Assembly (NCBI GenBank): GCA_934432885.1
Contig: CAKRYY010000003.1
Location: 1 to 64,000 of the forward strand
Direction of reading: 5' to 3'
Length of the DNA stretch: 64,000 bases
Source of the DNA: an uncultured Lachnospiraceae bacterium
Lineage (GTDB): Bacteria; Bacillota; Clostridia; Lachnospirales; Lachnospiraceae
Below are positions 25,786-34,177 of the stretch, one piece after another (the first letter of the stretch is position 1; each line of letters begins with the position of its first letter). Both the position numbers and the translations under genes were made by a program. Below the pieces are notes generated by a model. That model was not told the origin of the DNA. It saw only the letters and a program-made list of their open reading frames with translations, and searched no databases.

Positions 25786-27102
25786 TTATAAACGCCAGTA
25801 GAGGTATCCTGCCTTTTCGTAAGCATCCTTATCCAGCATGCCCTTAATATCGCTTAAAACCTTCTGTCTGCCATTTGCTGCATAGAATCCATCTATCTGC
25901 TGCATGGTAAGTGTTTCATATTCCTTATGGGAAACGGCAAGAATCACTGCATCTGCATCTTTAAGCTCGTCTTCCTTCACAAACGTAATTCCATATTCCC
26001 GCTCCGCCTCCGCATAATCCGCTACCGGGTCTGTAATAAGCGGAGAAATACCGTATTCCTGCAGTTCCTTTACAATATCTATAACCTTGGTATTTCTGGT
26101 ATCCGGGCAGTTTTCCTTAAATGTAAAGCCAAGAATGATAACGCGCGCACCCTTAACCGGAATATCCGCCTTAATCAGATTCTTTACCAGACTTTCCGCT
26201 ACATATTTTCCCATATCGTCATTGATGCGTCTGCCGGACAAGATAATCTGGGAATGATAGCCAAGCTGCTCCGCCTTATAGGTCAGATAATACGGGTCAA
26301 CGCCAATGCAGTGTCCGCCAACAAGGCCCGGGAAGAATTTTAAAAAGTTCCACTTTGTTCCTGCCGCAGCCAAAACAGATTTGGTATCGATTCCCATTTT
26401 ATTAAAGATAATGGAAAGCTCATTCATGAAAGCAATATTGATGTCTCTCTGGCTGTTCTCAATTACCTTTGCAGCCTCTGCGACCTTAATGGACTGCGCT
26501 CTGTGCACGCCCGCAGCCACTACCAACTCATATACCTTCGCTACGGTATCCAGCGTTTCTTCATCCATGCCGGATACAATCTTGGTAATCGTCTCCAGTC
26601 TGTGAACCTTATCTCCCGGATTGATTCTCTCCGGTGAATATCCAATCTTAAAATCAACGCCGCAGGTCAGTCCCGATTCCTTTTCCAGTATCGGCACGCA
26701 GATTTCTTCCGTCACTCCGGGATAAACTGTCGATTCAAAGACAACAACAGAACCCTTTGTCAGATTCTGTCCAAGAATACGGCTTGCCCCTTCTACCGGC
26801 GTCAAATCCGGCGTATGGTCGGGATTTACCGGCGTCGGTACTGCAATGATATGGAATTTTGCTTCCCGCAGTCTTTCTGCATCACTCGTAAAATCAACGG
26901 CACACGCTGCAATCGCCTCATTGCCTACCTCTCTGGTCGGGTCAATGCCGTTCTGATACAGCTCAATTTTTTTCTGATTCAGGTCAAAGCCGATAACATC
27001 AATCTTTTTGGAAAAAGCGACTGCAATCGGCATTCCCACATAACCAAGTCCTACCAGAGAAAGCTTTTCTTCTTTTCTAATCAGTTTTTCATACAGACTC
27101 AT
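25786..27102 (-). CDS. UDP-HexNAc 6-dehydrogenase, WbpA/TviB-like
   Basis: 438 residues from the ATG at 27102, with GGAGG 7 nt upstream; an upstream ATG at 27117 overlaps that ribosome site. The UDP-glucose/GDP-mannose dehydrogenase layout has LVGLGYVGMP near 17-26, VPTPVNPDH near 88, SPERINPGD near 154-162, and GLVGGHCIGVDPYYL near 254-268 containing the catalytic Cys. The NPGD/GGHCIGVDPYYL style matches WbpA, WbpO and TviB, which oxidise UDP-HexNAc to UDP-HexNAcA with two NAD+. The WbpP/TviC-like epimerase at 22533 completes a Vi-antigen-like route to UDP-GalNAcA. Confidence 0.85.
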   Translation of the reverse strand: MSLYEKLIRKEEKLSLVGLGYVGMPIAVAFSKKIDVIGFDLNQKKIELYQNGIDPTREVGNEAIAACAVDFTSDAERLREAKFHIIAVPTPVNPDHTPDLTPVEGASRILGQNLTKGSVVVFESTVYPGVTEEICVPILEKESGLTCGVDFKIGYSPERINPGDKVHRLETITKIVSGMDEETLDTVAKVYELVVAAGVHRAQSIKVAEAAKVIENSQRDINIAFMNELSIIFNKMGIDTKSVLAAAGTKWNFLKFFPGLVGGHCIGVDPYYLTYKAEQLGYHSQIILSGRRINDDMGKYVAESLVKNLIKADIPVKGARVIILGFTFKENCPDTRNTKVIDIVKELQEYGISPLITDPVADYAEAEREYGITFVKEDELKDADAVILAVSHKEYETLTMQQIDGFYAANGRQKVLSDIKGMLDKDAYEKAGYLYWRL

Positions 27103-27122
27103 CTTACTGTCCTCCATTTTAT

Positions 27123-28229
27123 CTAAACCTGTCCTGTGAATTTTTGAATCATAGAGAGATATTCTTTCACAACCAGCCTTCTGTCAAAACGCTGCTCCAT
27201 ATAAGTTCTTCCATTCCTGCCAAGTTTTTCCCTCTCCTTGCCCGAAAGCGAAAGGAAATGCTCTATTTTTGCAATCAGGTCACCGCTGTCCTGCTGCCGT
27301 ATTAGGAAACCGCTCTGTCCATCCAAAACCGTCTCCCGACATCCAGCCCTGTCAGTTGTAATAACTGCTCTGCCGCAGGCAGCCGCCTCCTGACATACAT
27401 TTGACATTCCCTCCGGGTAATAGGACGGATGCACAATGCACTGGGACTGCCGGATGTAGGGAATCACATCCTCCACGCTTCCCAGAAACTCAATCACGCC
27501 GCTTTTCTGCAGCGCCGCAAACCGCTCCCTGCCGGTATAATCCTCCTCCATAAAGCCAAGAATCCGAAAATGCGCTTCGGGATGTCCTGCGCGTACCGCC
27601 TCTGCCGCATCCAGATATTCCTCAATTCCCTTTTCCTTCATGATTCTGGAAATGAATAAAAATCCGACCTCATCTCCTTCTGGAAACGGCTGATAGGAAA
27701 AATGCGTGAGATTTACGCCGGAGCCAGCCAGCATGTGATGCCTGCCCTTTGCAATTCCAAGCCGGGTAAACAGCTTTTCATTGGTATCGTTTTGAAAAAA
27801 TACTACAGCAGCCTTATTTAAGGCAGCCTTATACAGCGTTCTTGTCAGCGTCTGCAGCAGTCCTTTTCCAGAAGCCGCTGTTCCAAGCCCCGTAATCGTC
27901 GTCATGTAGGGTATTTTTCTCATGCCGCATAAAAAGCCAAGATAAAGATTCGGTTTAATTGTATAGGTCAGCACCACATCCGGTCTGACTTCCTTTAAAA
28001 TTTTGCGATACCTTTGTATCAGGGAAAGCTCCTGCAGGGGATTCATTCCCCGCCGGTTCAATGCCGTATCATGAAAAATACAGCCCATTTTTTTCAGTCT
28101 TTCAATGTATGCCCCATCTGGAAGCGCAATATGCACCTCATAGCCCTGCCCGCAGAGGGTTTCCAGCAATTCTTTCCTGAAATTATATAAGCCCTCGTCA
28201 AAGTTAATGGCAATCAAAATTTTTTTCAT
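27123..28229 (-). CDS. Glycosyltransferase family 4, PglA/CapM-like
   Basis: 368 residues, GT-B fold, with INFDEGLYNFRKELLE near 7-22, YTIKPNLYLG near 88-97, ITGLGTA near 111 and the donor block SYYPEGMSNVCQEAAACG near 262-279 (EX7E). The YTIKPN and ITGLG motifs are characteristic of the PglA/WbpT group, which adds the second sugar, often GalNAc, to undecaprenyl-PP-bacillosamine. Position beside PglC, PglE and PglF supports a second-sugar role. The ribosome site is weak. The donor could be UDP-GalNAc or UDP-GalNAcA produced by the epimerase and dehydrogenase genes. Confidence 0.8.
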   Translation of the reverse strand: MKKILIAINFDEGLYNFRKELLETLCGQGYEVHIALPDGAYIERLKKMGCIFHDTALNRRGMNPLQELSLIQRYRKILKEVRPDVVLTYTIKPNLYLGFLCGMRKIPYMTTITGLGTAASGKGLLQTLTRTLYKAALNKAAVVFFQNDTNEKLFTRLGIAKGRHHMLAGSGVNLTHFSYQPFPEGDEVGFLFISRIMKEKGIEEYLDAAEAVRAGHPEAHFRILGFMEEDYTGRERFAALQKSGVIEFLGSVEDVIPYIRQSQCIVHPSYYPEGMSNVCQEAAACGRAVITTDRAGCRETVLDGQSGFLIRQQDSGDLIAKIEHFLSLSGKEREKLGRNGRTYMEQRFDRRLVVKEYLSMIQKFTGQV

Positions 28230-28247
28230 ATTACACCAGCTTCTGCA

Positions 28248-29210
28248 TCATGCCTTCCGCATCATAATTTCATTGTATTTCATCATGATAAGCCCATCTT
28301 CATACTGCCCTGTAATCTTCTCATTTGCTTTTCCCAGAAGATTATTGCAGATAAGCTTCGTATGGTCTACGCCACATTCATAGGCATGCGGGTATCCCCC
28401 ACCAAACCGGGGATTGACCTCAGAAATGTAATAGATTCCATCGATTTCAAAAATATCAATATCAATCTGCCCTCTGAATCCAGCTTCCGCCGCAAAGCGC
28501 TCTATCAGGGAAAAAAGCCTCTCATCCTTAAACGAAACTGCCTTATCCGTCTCTCCGGCACGCATAACCAGCTTTTTCTTGGTAAAGATAGAAACAACCT
28601 CGCCGCTGATCATATCTATATAGCAGTCCGCACCAATCTCCTGTCCGTCCAGAAATTCCTGAATCATCATCTCTTCGCCATGTGAAAGCAAAAGACGCAC
28701 CGTCTCTTCATCATCTGCTTTGGAAATGGCAATGCTTGCACTTCCCTTCGCCGGTTTGACAAATACCGGATAGGAGAGCACTCCTTTTGCAGCATCCGCA
28801 AGGAAGGCATCTATATCCATATAGGAACGCGCACAGGCATATCCATGCGCCTTTAACCATTGATACATCTCCCACTTATTAAGCGTTCTTTCACATAATT
28901 GATAGGAGGATCCGATAACCGTCACGCCAAGCGCAGCAAAATCTGCCTCATGCAGTGAAAGAAGCGATAATTCCGGGTCTATCAGTGATAAAACTCCGGA
29001 AATGTTCTCCTTCCGGCAAATTTCATACAGGACATCCAGATAGCCCTCCTCTGTAATACGCGGTACGATATAATGCGCATCTGCCTCATATAACGCCGGC
29101 GCATTGGGGCTGCAGTCAGTTGCTATAACACGTCCTGTGTCATCCAGCGCTTTCTTAAAATACTGCACAATTTTATTTCTTGTTCCACAGCTTGCAATCA
29201 ATATGTTCAT
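28248..29210 (-). CDS. ATP-grasp ligase (carbamoyl-phosphate-synthase-like/PylC-like)
   Basis: 320 residues from the ATG at 29210, with AGAGGG 7 nt upstream; an ATG at 29234 is possible. The N-terminal Rossmann-like domain starts MNILIASCG. The ATP-grasp core has YPVFVKPAKGSASIAI near 145-160, an MIQEFLDGQEIGADCY block near 181-196 and a metal-binding EVNPRFGGGYPH near 261-272. Such enzymes join a carboxylate to an amine or thiol through an acyl-phosphate. Next to a PLP enzyme and PglC, with no PglD acetyltransferase, it may acylate the 4-amino group of the initiating sugar, as proposed for the ATP-grasp domain of Neisseria PglB2. Confidence 0.75.
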   Translation of the reverse strand: MNILIASCGTRNKIVQYFKKALDDTGRVIATDCSPNAPALYEADAHYIVPRITEEGYLDVLYEICRKENISGVLSLIDPELSLLSLHEADFAALGVTVIGSSYQLCERTLNKWEMYQWLKAHGYACARSYMDIDAFLADAAKGVLSYPVFVKPAKGSASIAISKADDEETVRLLLSHGEEMMIQEFLDGQEIGADCYIDMISGEVVSIFTKKKLVMRAGETDKAVSFKDERLFSLIERFAAEAGFRGQIDIDIFEIDGIYYISEVNPRFGGGYPHAYECGVDHTKLICNNLLGKANEKITGQYEDGLIMMKYNEIMMRKA

Positions 29211-29261
29211 CTTATTCCCTCTGTTATACGCCATCTGCCCGCGCCTGTTTATTTTATAAGT

Positions 29262-30461
29262 TTAAGCCTTTGGCTGCCAGAAATGGCTTTTTGCAAGATA
29301 CTCCTGCGCCGTCCAGTGTTCCCTGACGCAGATAAGCGTTCCAGCCTCTTCTACATATACCGCCGGAAAATATTTTATGAAAAGCGGCGTTAAACACATC
29401 GTATAGCCGCCCACCTTTTGATAGGAAATATAGTCACCCGGCATAAGCGCAGGCTCCTGCTTCACTTCAAAAAGTCTGTCATTTTCCATACAGGTATAAC
29501 CGCAGATTACCTGACTTTCCATACACTCCCGCGCAGAAGCAGATATCTCTTCCTGATAACACAGCTTATGAAAATAAGAGCTTTTCCCATGCAAAGGGTC
29601 AATATCACTCCGGCTTCCATCCGTTACAACCAGTCTGCCGGCATAGGTATCCTTACAGTCAATTACCTGCGTAATATATTCAATTGGCGGCGTAATCAGT
29701 GAAGTTCCCGGCTCTACAATCAGCATTGTCTCTTCCGGGCAAAACGCCTGTGAAAGCTCTTCCTTTATCGCCCGCATATAATCTGGAAATTTGGGTTTGT
29801 TTTCCATGCCGCCAAAGTATCCGCCCCCGATGTCTATAAAGGAAAGCGACAGCTTATATTCCTGCTTCAGGCAGCATGCCATACGCGCCAGCGCCCGATA
29901 AATGGCTACGCTCCTCGTCTTTGTGCTTGCGTGCAGATGCAGCCCGCTAAGAGCAACCTTCATCTCCCCAAGCCGCTTAATTGCCGCTGCAAGCGCACCT
30001 GTTTCATAGGAAAAGCCAAAGCGGCTGCCCGCCTCTCCCGGAGAGGTTTCGCCCGGGCACTCTTTTTCCAGATTGAAATTGACTCTAAGTCCTACCGTTA
30101 CCTCTTTAAGACCTGATTCCTCCAGCCAGTCAAGCTCCCTTTCCGCATCCAGATTGACAACGGCTCCCCTTTTCAGGGCATCTATAAAAGAAGCTTTTCC
30201 TTTTACCGGACCATTATAAATCACGTCAGTAAATCCCAGCTGCTGTGCCAGCTCATATTCGTCTGCGGACACTACCTCCGCAGAAAATCCCTGTTCCCGC
30301 ATCTGTGCCAGCGCCCAGGGCAGAGCATTGGTCTTAAAGGAATATCCCAGTCTGTAATTGTTCCAGTTTTCTGCAAGAGACATCTTTAACAGAGTTATCC
30401 CCTGCAAAAGCTCCTCTTTATGAATGATATAGCAAGGTGTATTAAGCTTTGTAAAATCCAT
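29262..30461 (-). CDS. Fold-III PLP-dependent decarboxylase (DapDC/ODC-like)
   Basis: 399 residues. The TIM-barrel domain has YSFKTN at 40-45 with the PLP Lys43, LHLHAST near 173, DIGGGYFGG near 204 (phosphate loop) and EPGTSL near 241. The C-terminal beta domain has CGYTCMEND near 319, the Cys-containing loop that completes the partner active site, so a dimer is expected. Relatives decarboxylate diaminopimelate, ornithine or carboxynorspermidine. It pairs with the ATP-grasp gene (51-nt gap) and probably provides or processes the amine or acid it ligates. The natural substrate is not predictable; a housekeeping LysA role seems unlikely here. Confidence 0.75.
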   Translation of the reverse strand: MDFTKLNTPCYIIHKEELLQGITLLKMSLAENWNNYRLGYSFKTNALPWALAQMREQGFSAEVVSADEYELAQQLGFTDVIYNGPVKGKASFIDALKRGAVVNLDAERELDWLEESGLKEVTVGLRVNFNLEKECPGETSPGEAGSRFGFSYETGALAAAIKRLGEMKVALSGLHLHASTKTRSVAIYRALARMACCLKQEYKLSLSFIDIGGGYFGGMENKPKFPDYMRAIKEELSQAFCPEETMLIVEPGTSLITPPIEYITQVIDCKDTYAGRLVVTDGSRSDIDPLHGKSSYFHKLCYQEEISASARECMESQVICGYTCMENDRLFEVKQEPALMPGDYISYQKVGGYTMCLTPLFIKYFPAVYVEEAGTLICVREHWTAQEYLAKSHFWQPKA

Positions 30462-30494
30462 GCCCTTCTTCCATGTCCCTTTCGATAATTACTG

Positions 30495-31112
30495 TTACCG
30501 CTGCCTTTCCCGTTCGTCCCATAGAAAGCCTTCTACAGAATCCGTTTCCACAGCAACGTCCTCTTTTTTGAGGACAACAGCGATGGTCTGAAACAAAATA
30601 CGCAGATCCAGAAGAAAACTAAGCTGCTCTACATACTCCACATCCTTTTCCAGACGCTCATCCCATGCGATAAAATTCCGTCCGCTCACCTGCGCAAGCC
30701 CGGTCAGTCCCGGACGCACCGTATGCCGCAGTCTCTCTCTTTCCGTATAATAAGGCAGATATCCGGTCAGCAGGGGTCTTGGCCCAATCAGACTCATGTC
30801 GCCCCGAAAAATATTCCACAGCTCCGGTAATTCATCCAGACTCGTACTGCGCAGAAAGCTTCCAAATGCAGTCAGCCGTTCGGCATCCGGCAGCAGCTCG
30901 CCTTTTTCATCACGCGCATCCGTCATCGTCCGGAACTTACAAAGTGTAAATATCCTTTCCCGGTATCCGGGTCTTTCCTGATGAAAAATAACAGGACTTC
31001 CCAGCTTTGTACGAACCAGAAGCGCAACGACAAGAAAAACGGGCGATAACAAAATAAGCGCCATGCCGGATAACAGAATATCAAAACCTCTTTTTACAAA
31101 ACGTCGATACAT
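30495..31112 (-). CDS. pglC: Monotopic phosphoglycosyltransferase, PglC-like
   Basis: 205 residues, the size of monotopic PglC. An N-terminal re-entrant hydrophobic segment (about 10-33) precedes CKFRTM near 58-63. The catalytic block at about 93-112 includes SLDELPELWN with the Asp-Glu dyad, and IGPRP and RPGLTGLAQVSGRN follow. PglC transfers phospho-N-acetylbacillosamine-type sugars to undecaprenyl phosphate on the inner leaflet and starts glycan assembly. It follows PglE- and PglF-like genes, which supply the UDP-4-amino-4,6-dideoxy sugar. A second, polytopic priming enzyme lies at 62273-63631, so the locus probably starts two different glycans. Confidence 0.85.
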   Translation of the reverse strand: MYRRFVKRGFDILLSGMALILLSPVFLVVALLVRTKLGSPVIFHQERPGYRERIFTLCKFRTMTDARDEKGELLPDAERLTAFGSFLRSTSLDELPELWNIFRGDMSLIGPRPLLTGYLPYYTERERLRHTVRPGLTGLAQVSGRNFIAWDERLEKDVEYVEQLSFLLDLRILFQTIAVVLKKEDVAVETDSVEGFLWDERERQR

Positions 31113-31129
31113 CCGTTTTCCTTTCTTCC

Positions 31130-32260
31130 TTATTTTCCAAATAATCCTCTGATAATGCCGATAATCCGATCCATATCTTCCTTTGTATTTTTAATATCAC
31201 TGGGCAGACAGAGTCCATTTGTAAAAATCTCCTCCGATACGCTGCCTTCTTCTTTATTGCTAAAGAAATCACAGCTTTGATAAACCGGCTGTAAGTGCAT
31301 CGGCTTCCAGATAGGTCTGGATTCAATATTTTCCTCTGCCAGTGCATCCATAACCTGATCCGGCGTAATGCCGCAGGTGGGCTCCACCGTCATACAGGAA
31401 AGCCAGTTATTTGCCTCTCCATCAGGATTCATCGGATTCATCGAAATCTCTGAAATATCCGAAAACGCCTCTTTGTATGTCTTATAAATTTCCTGCTTCA
31501 GCCTGCGGTGCAGATCCAGAGAACGGAGCTGTCCTCTGCCAATGCCGGCATCCACATTGCTCATACGATAGTTATAGCCAAGCTGGGAATGCTGATAATA
31601 GCGCGCCGGATCCCTCGCCTGCGTAGACAAAAAACGCGCCTTATCAATGGCGTCCTTATCCTCTGAAACAAGCATGCCACCGCCGGAGGTTGTAATAATT
31701 TTATTACCATTAAAAGAATAAATTCCGAATTTTCCAAAGGTTCCTGTCTGTTTTCCTTTGTATGTAGCGGAAAGCGATTCTGCTGCATCCTCTATCATCG
31801 GCACATTATGTGCCCTGCAGATTTCCATAATTTCATCCAGCTTCGCCGGCGTACCATACAGATGAACACAGATAACTGCCTTCGGATGCGGATATTTTTC
31901 AAAGGCACGCGCAAGTGCATCGGGAGACATATTCCAGGTGCCAGGCTCTGAATCAATAAATACAGGCGTCGCATGCTCGTAGCAAACCGGATTGCAGCTT
32001 GCTGCAAATGTCAGATCGCTGCAAAACACCACATCCCCTTCTCCAATGCCAAGCAGCTTTACTGCAAGATGAATTGCTGCCGTTCCAGCGCTTAAGGCTG
32101 CGGCATACTTTGCACCTGTATATTCTGAAATTTCTTTTTCAAACGCATTGACATGAGGTCCTACCGGTGCTATCCAGTTGGTATCAAATGCCTCCTGTAC
32201 AAACTCCTGTTCCAAACCGTGCATGGTCGGAGACGCCAGATAGATTTTCTTTCCTTCCAT
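31130..32260 (-). CDS. pglE: PglE-like aminotransferase (DegT/DnrJ/EryC1/StrS)
   Basis: 376 residues. PLP-fold signatures are ALSAGTAAIHLAVKLLG near 55-71, IEDAAESLSATYKGK near 158-172 and SFNGNKIITTSGGGML near 184-199, which contains the internal-aldimine Lys. The FNGNKIITTSGGGM wording is typical of PglE/PerA-like enzymes that aminate UDP-4-keto-6-deoxy-GlcNAc at C4 using glutamate. The adjacent PglF-like dehydratase provides the keto sugar and PglC takes the product. The PglD acetyltransferase normally completing this pathway is not found in the window. Confidence 0.85.
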   Translation of the reverse strand: MEGKKIYLASPTMHGLEQEFVQEAFDTNWIAPVGPHVNAFEKEISEYTGAKYAAALSAGTAAIHLAVKLLGIGEGDVVFCSDLTFAASCNPVCYEHATPVFIDSEPGTWNMSPDALARAFEKYPHPKAVICVHLYGTPAKLDEIMEICRAHNVPMIEDAAESLSATYKGKQTGTFGKFGIYSFNGNKIITTSGGGMLVSEDKDAIDKARFLSTQARDPARYYQHSQLGYNYRMSNVDAGIGRGQLRSLDLHRRLKQEIYKTYKEAFSDISEISMNPMNPDGEANNWLSCMTVEPTCGITPDQVMDALAEENIESRPIWKPMHLQPVYQSCDFFSNKEEGSVSEEIFTNGLCLPSDIKNTKEDMDRIIGIIRGLFGK

Positions 32261-32278
32261 TGTAAACCTTCCTTTCCT

Positions 32279-34159
32279 TTACTGCCGTATAGGCTTTGCA
32301 GGCTCCTCGCCTGAAGGTCTGTAAGTCGGCACAATTTCTTTTAATAAAGTGCGGATATCTGTCCGTTCCTCTTCTGCAGCCGTCTTCAGCTCCTTCAGCT
32401 GCACGAAAAATCTTCTTTCGTCAATTTCAATCGGCTTTCCAATATGAATCAGCCGGTTTTCTGTTTCCTTCAGTCCTTCTTCATTCATCAAAAGCTCTTC
32501 ATACAGCTTTTCGCCCGGTCTGAGTCCTGTAAATTCAATTCGGATGTCATCATCCACCTTATAGCCGGAAAGCCGGATCAGATTCTTTGCAAGATCCAGT
32601 ATCTTTACCGGTTCTCCCATATCCAGGACAAAAATTTCTCCGCCCTTTGCATAAACGCCCGCCTGCAAAACAAGAGACACCGCCTCCGGTATTGTCATAA
32701 AATACCGGATAATATCCGGATGAGTTACCGTTACCGGTCCACCCGCTTCAATCTGTTTCCGGAACAGAGGAATGACGCTTCCATTGCTGCCCAGGACATT
32801 TCCAAAGCGTACCGCTACAAATTCTGTGTCATAGTATTTATTAAAGGTCTGAATAATCATTTCACAGATTCGTTTGGTAGCCCCCATAACATTCGTTGGG
32901 TTTACCGCCTTATCCGTAGAAATCATAACAAACTTTTTAACGCCGTTCATAGCGGCTGCCTGTGCCGTCTTCCAGGTTCCAAATACATTGTTCTTTACAG
33001 CCTCATCCGGACTTACCTCCATCAGAGGAACATGCTTATGCGCTGCTGCATGATATACAATATCCGGTCTGTAGGTTTCAAATATCTTATTCATCCGCTT
33101 TGTATTGCGGACAGAAGCGATTAGCACAAGCATATCCAGCCTGGGATAACGAATCAGCAGCTCCTGCTGAATTGCGTAGGCATTGTTTTCATAAATGTCC
33201 AGAATAATCAGCTTCTTTGGCTGATGAGAGGCAATCTGCCTGCACAGCTCGCTGCCGATGGAACCGCCTCCGCCTGTTACCAATACCGTTTTATCCTTTA
33301 CATAGCCCAGAATAGAGTCAAGGTCAACCTTAATCGGCTCTCTTCCAAGCAAATCTTCTACATCTACATCCCTCAGCTTGCTTACATCCACTTCTCCATT
33401 CACAAGCTGATACATACCGGGAAGCGTCCGCAGCTTACAATTTGTCCTTCCTGCAATTTCCACGATTTCTTTAATCGTCTTTCTTCCTGCGGAGGGAATT
33501 GCAATAATGATTTCATCAATTCCAAGCAGTGCGGCGTTTTCTATAATCTTATCCCTGCCGCCTACAACCTTGATGCCCTGAATAAATCTTCCCTGCTTCT
33601 GCGGATCATCATCAATAATCGCTTTAATCCGCATTGTACTGAAGTAGCTGGAATTGATTTCCTTAATAATCGTATTTCCAGCATCCCCGGCGCCTACAAT
33701 CATAACCGAGATGCTATTGTTCTTATTGTGGCGTTTTCTTCTCGTCTCTCTTGCGAACCGATAGGCAAAACGGCTGATCATCGTTGCCGCCACAAGCAAA
33801 AACGCATTGAAGAAATAGTAGCTTTTTGGCACATCACGGTCAAATAAAAGCAGTGTAAGTCCCTGCAGCGCCGCACTGGCAAAAGATGCTACGATAATAT
33901 TCTGCATCTCACTGACACCTGCATACGCCCAAAGGCTGTGATAAAGGCGAAAAATATAAAAAAGCACAAGTGTTAAACAAATGCTGATGGGAAGGTGTTC
34001 CCACACTGCATTCATAAAATATGCAGGAATATCATCTACCTGAAATTCATAACGAAGCAAAAGCGCCAGAAAATTGCTGCAGCATACCGCAATAATGTCA
34101 TAGGCAAGCAGAAACGCTCTTCTCGTAATGAGCTTATAATTCCATTCTATCTTTTTCAT
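32279..34159 (-). CDS. pglF: PglF/CapD/WbpM-type UDP-GlcNAc 4,6-dehydratase
   Basis: 626 residues. Four N-terminal membrane helices (about 12-130) precede a CoA-binding-like Rossmann domain with GAGDAGN near 152. The C-terminal SDR domain has TGGGGSIGSE near 293-302, STDKAVNPTNVMGATKR near 405-421 and RFGNVLGSNGSVIP. The residue at the usual catalytic Tyr is Met in VMGATK, the normal state for this family. It makes UDP-2-acetamido-2,6-dideoxy-4-keto-glucose with retained configuration at C5. It is first in the pglF-pglE-pglC run, separated by short gaps of 17-18 nt. Confidence 0.9.
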   Translation of the reverse strand: MKKIEWNYKLITRRAFLLAYDIIAVCCSNFLALLLRYEFQVDDIPAYFMNAVWEHLPISICLTLVLFYIFRLYHSLWAYAGVSEMQNIIVASFASAALQGLTLLLFDRDVPKSYYFFNAFLLVAATMISRFAYRFARETRRKRHNKNNSISVMIVGAGDAGNTIIKEINSSYFSTMRIKAIIDDDPQKQGRFIQGIKVVGGRDKIIENAALLGIDEIIIAIPSAGRKTIKEIVEIAGRTNCKLRTLPGMYQLVNGEVDVSKLRDVDVEDLLGREPIKVDLDSILGYVKDKTVLVTGGGGSIGSELCRQIASHQPKKLIILDIYENNAYAIQQELLIRYPRLDMLVLIASVRNTKRMNKIFETYRPDIVYHAAAHKHVPLMEVSPDEAVKNNVFGTWKTAQAAAMNGVKKFVMISTDKAVNPTNVMGATKRICEMIIQTFNKYYDTEFVAVRFGNVLGSNGSVIPLFRKQIEAGGPVTVTHPDIIRYFMTIPEAVSLVLQAGVYAKGGEIFVLDMGEPVKILDLAKNLIRLSGYKVDDDIRIEFTGLRPGEKLYEELLMNEEGLKETENRLIHIGKPIEIDERRFFVQLKELKTAAEEERTDIRTLLKEIVPTYRPSGEEPAKPIRQ

Positions 34160-34177
34160 AACTGCCCTTCCTGCCTT

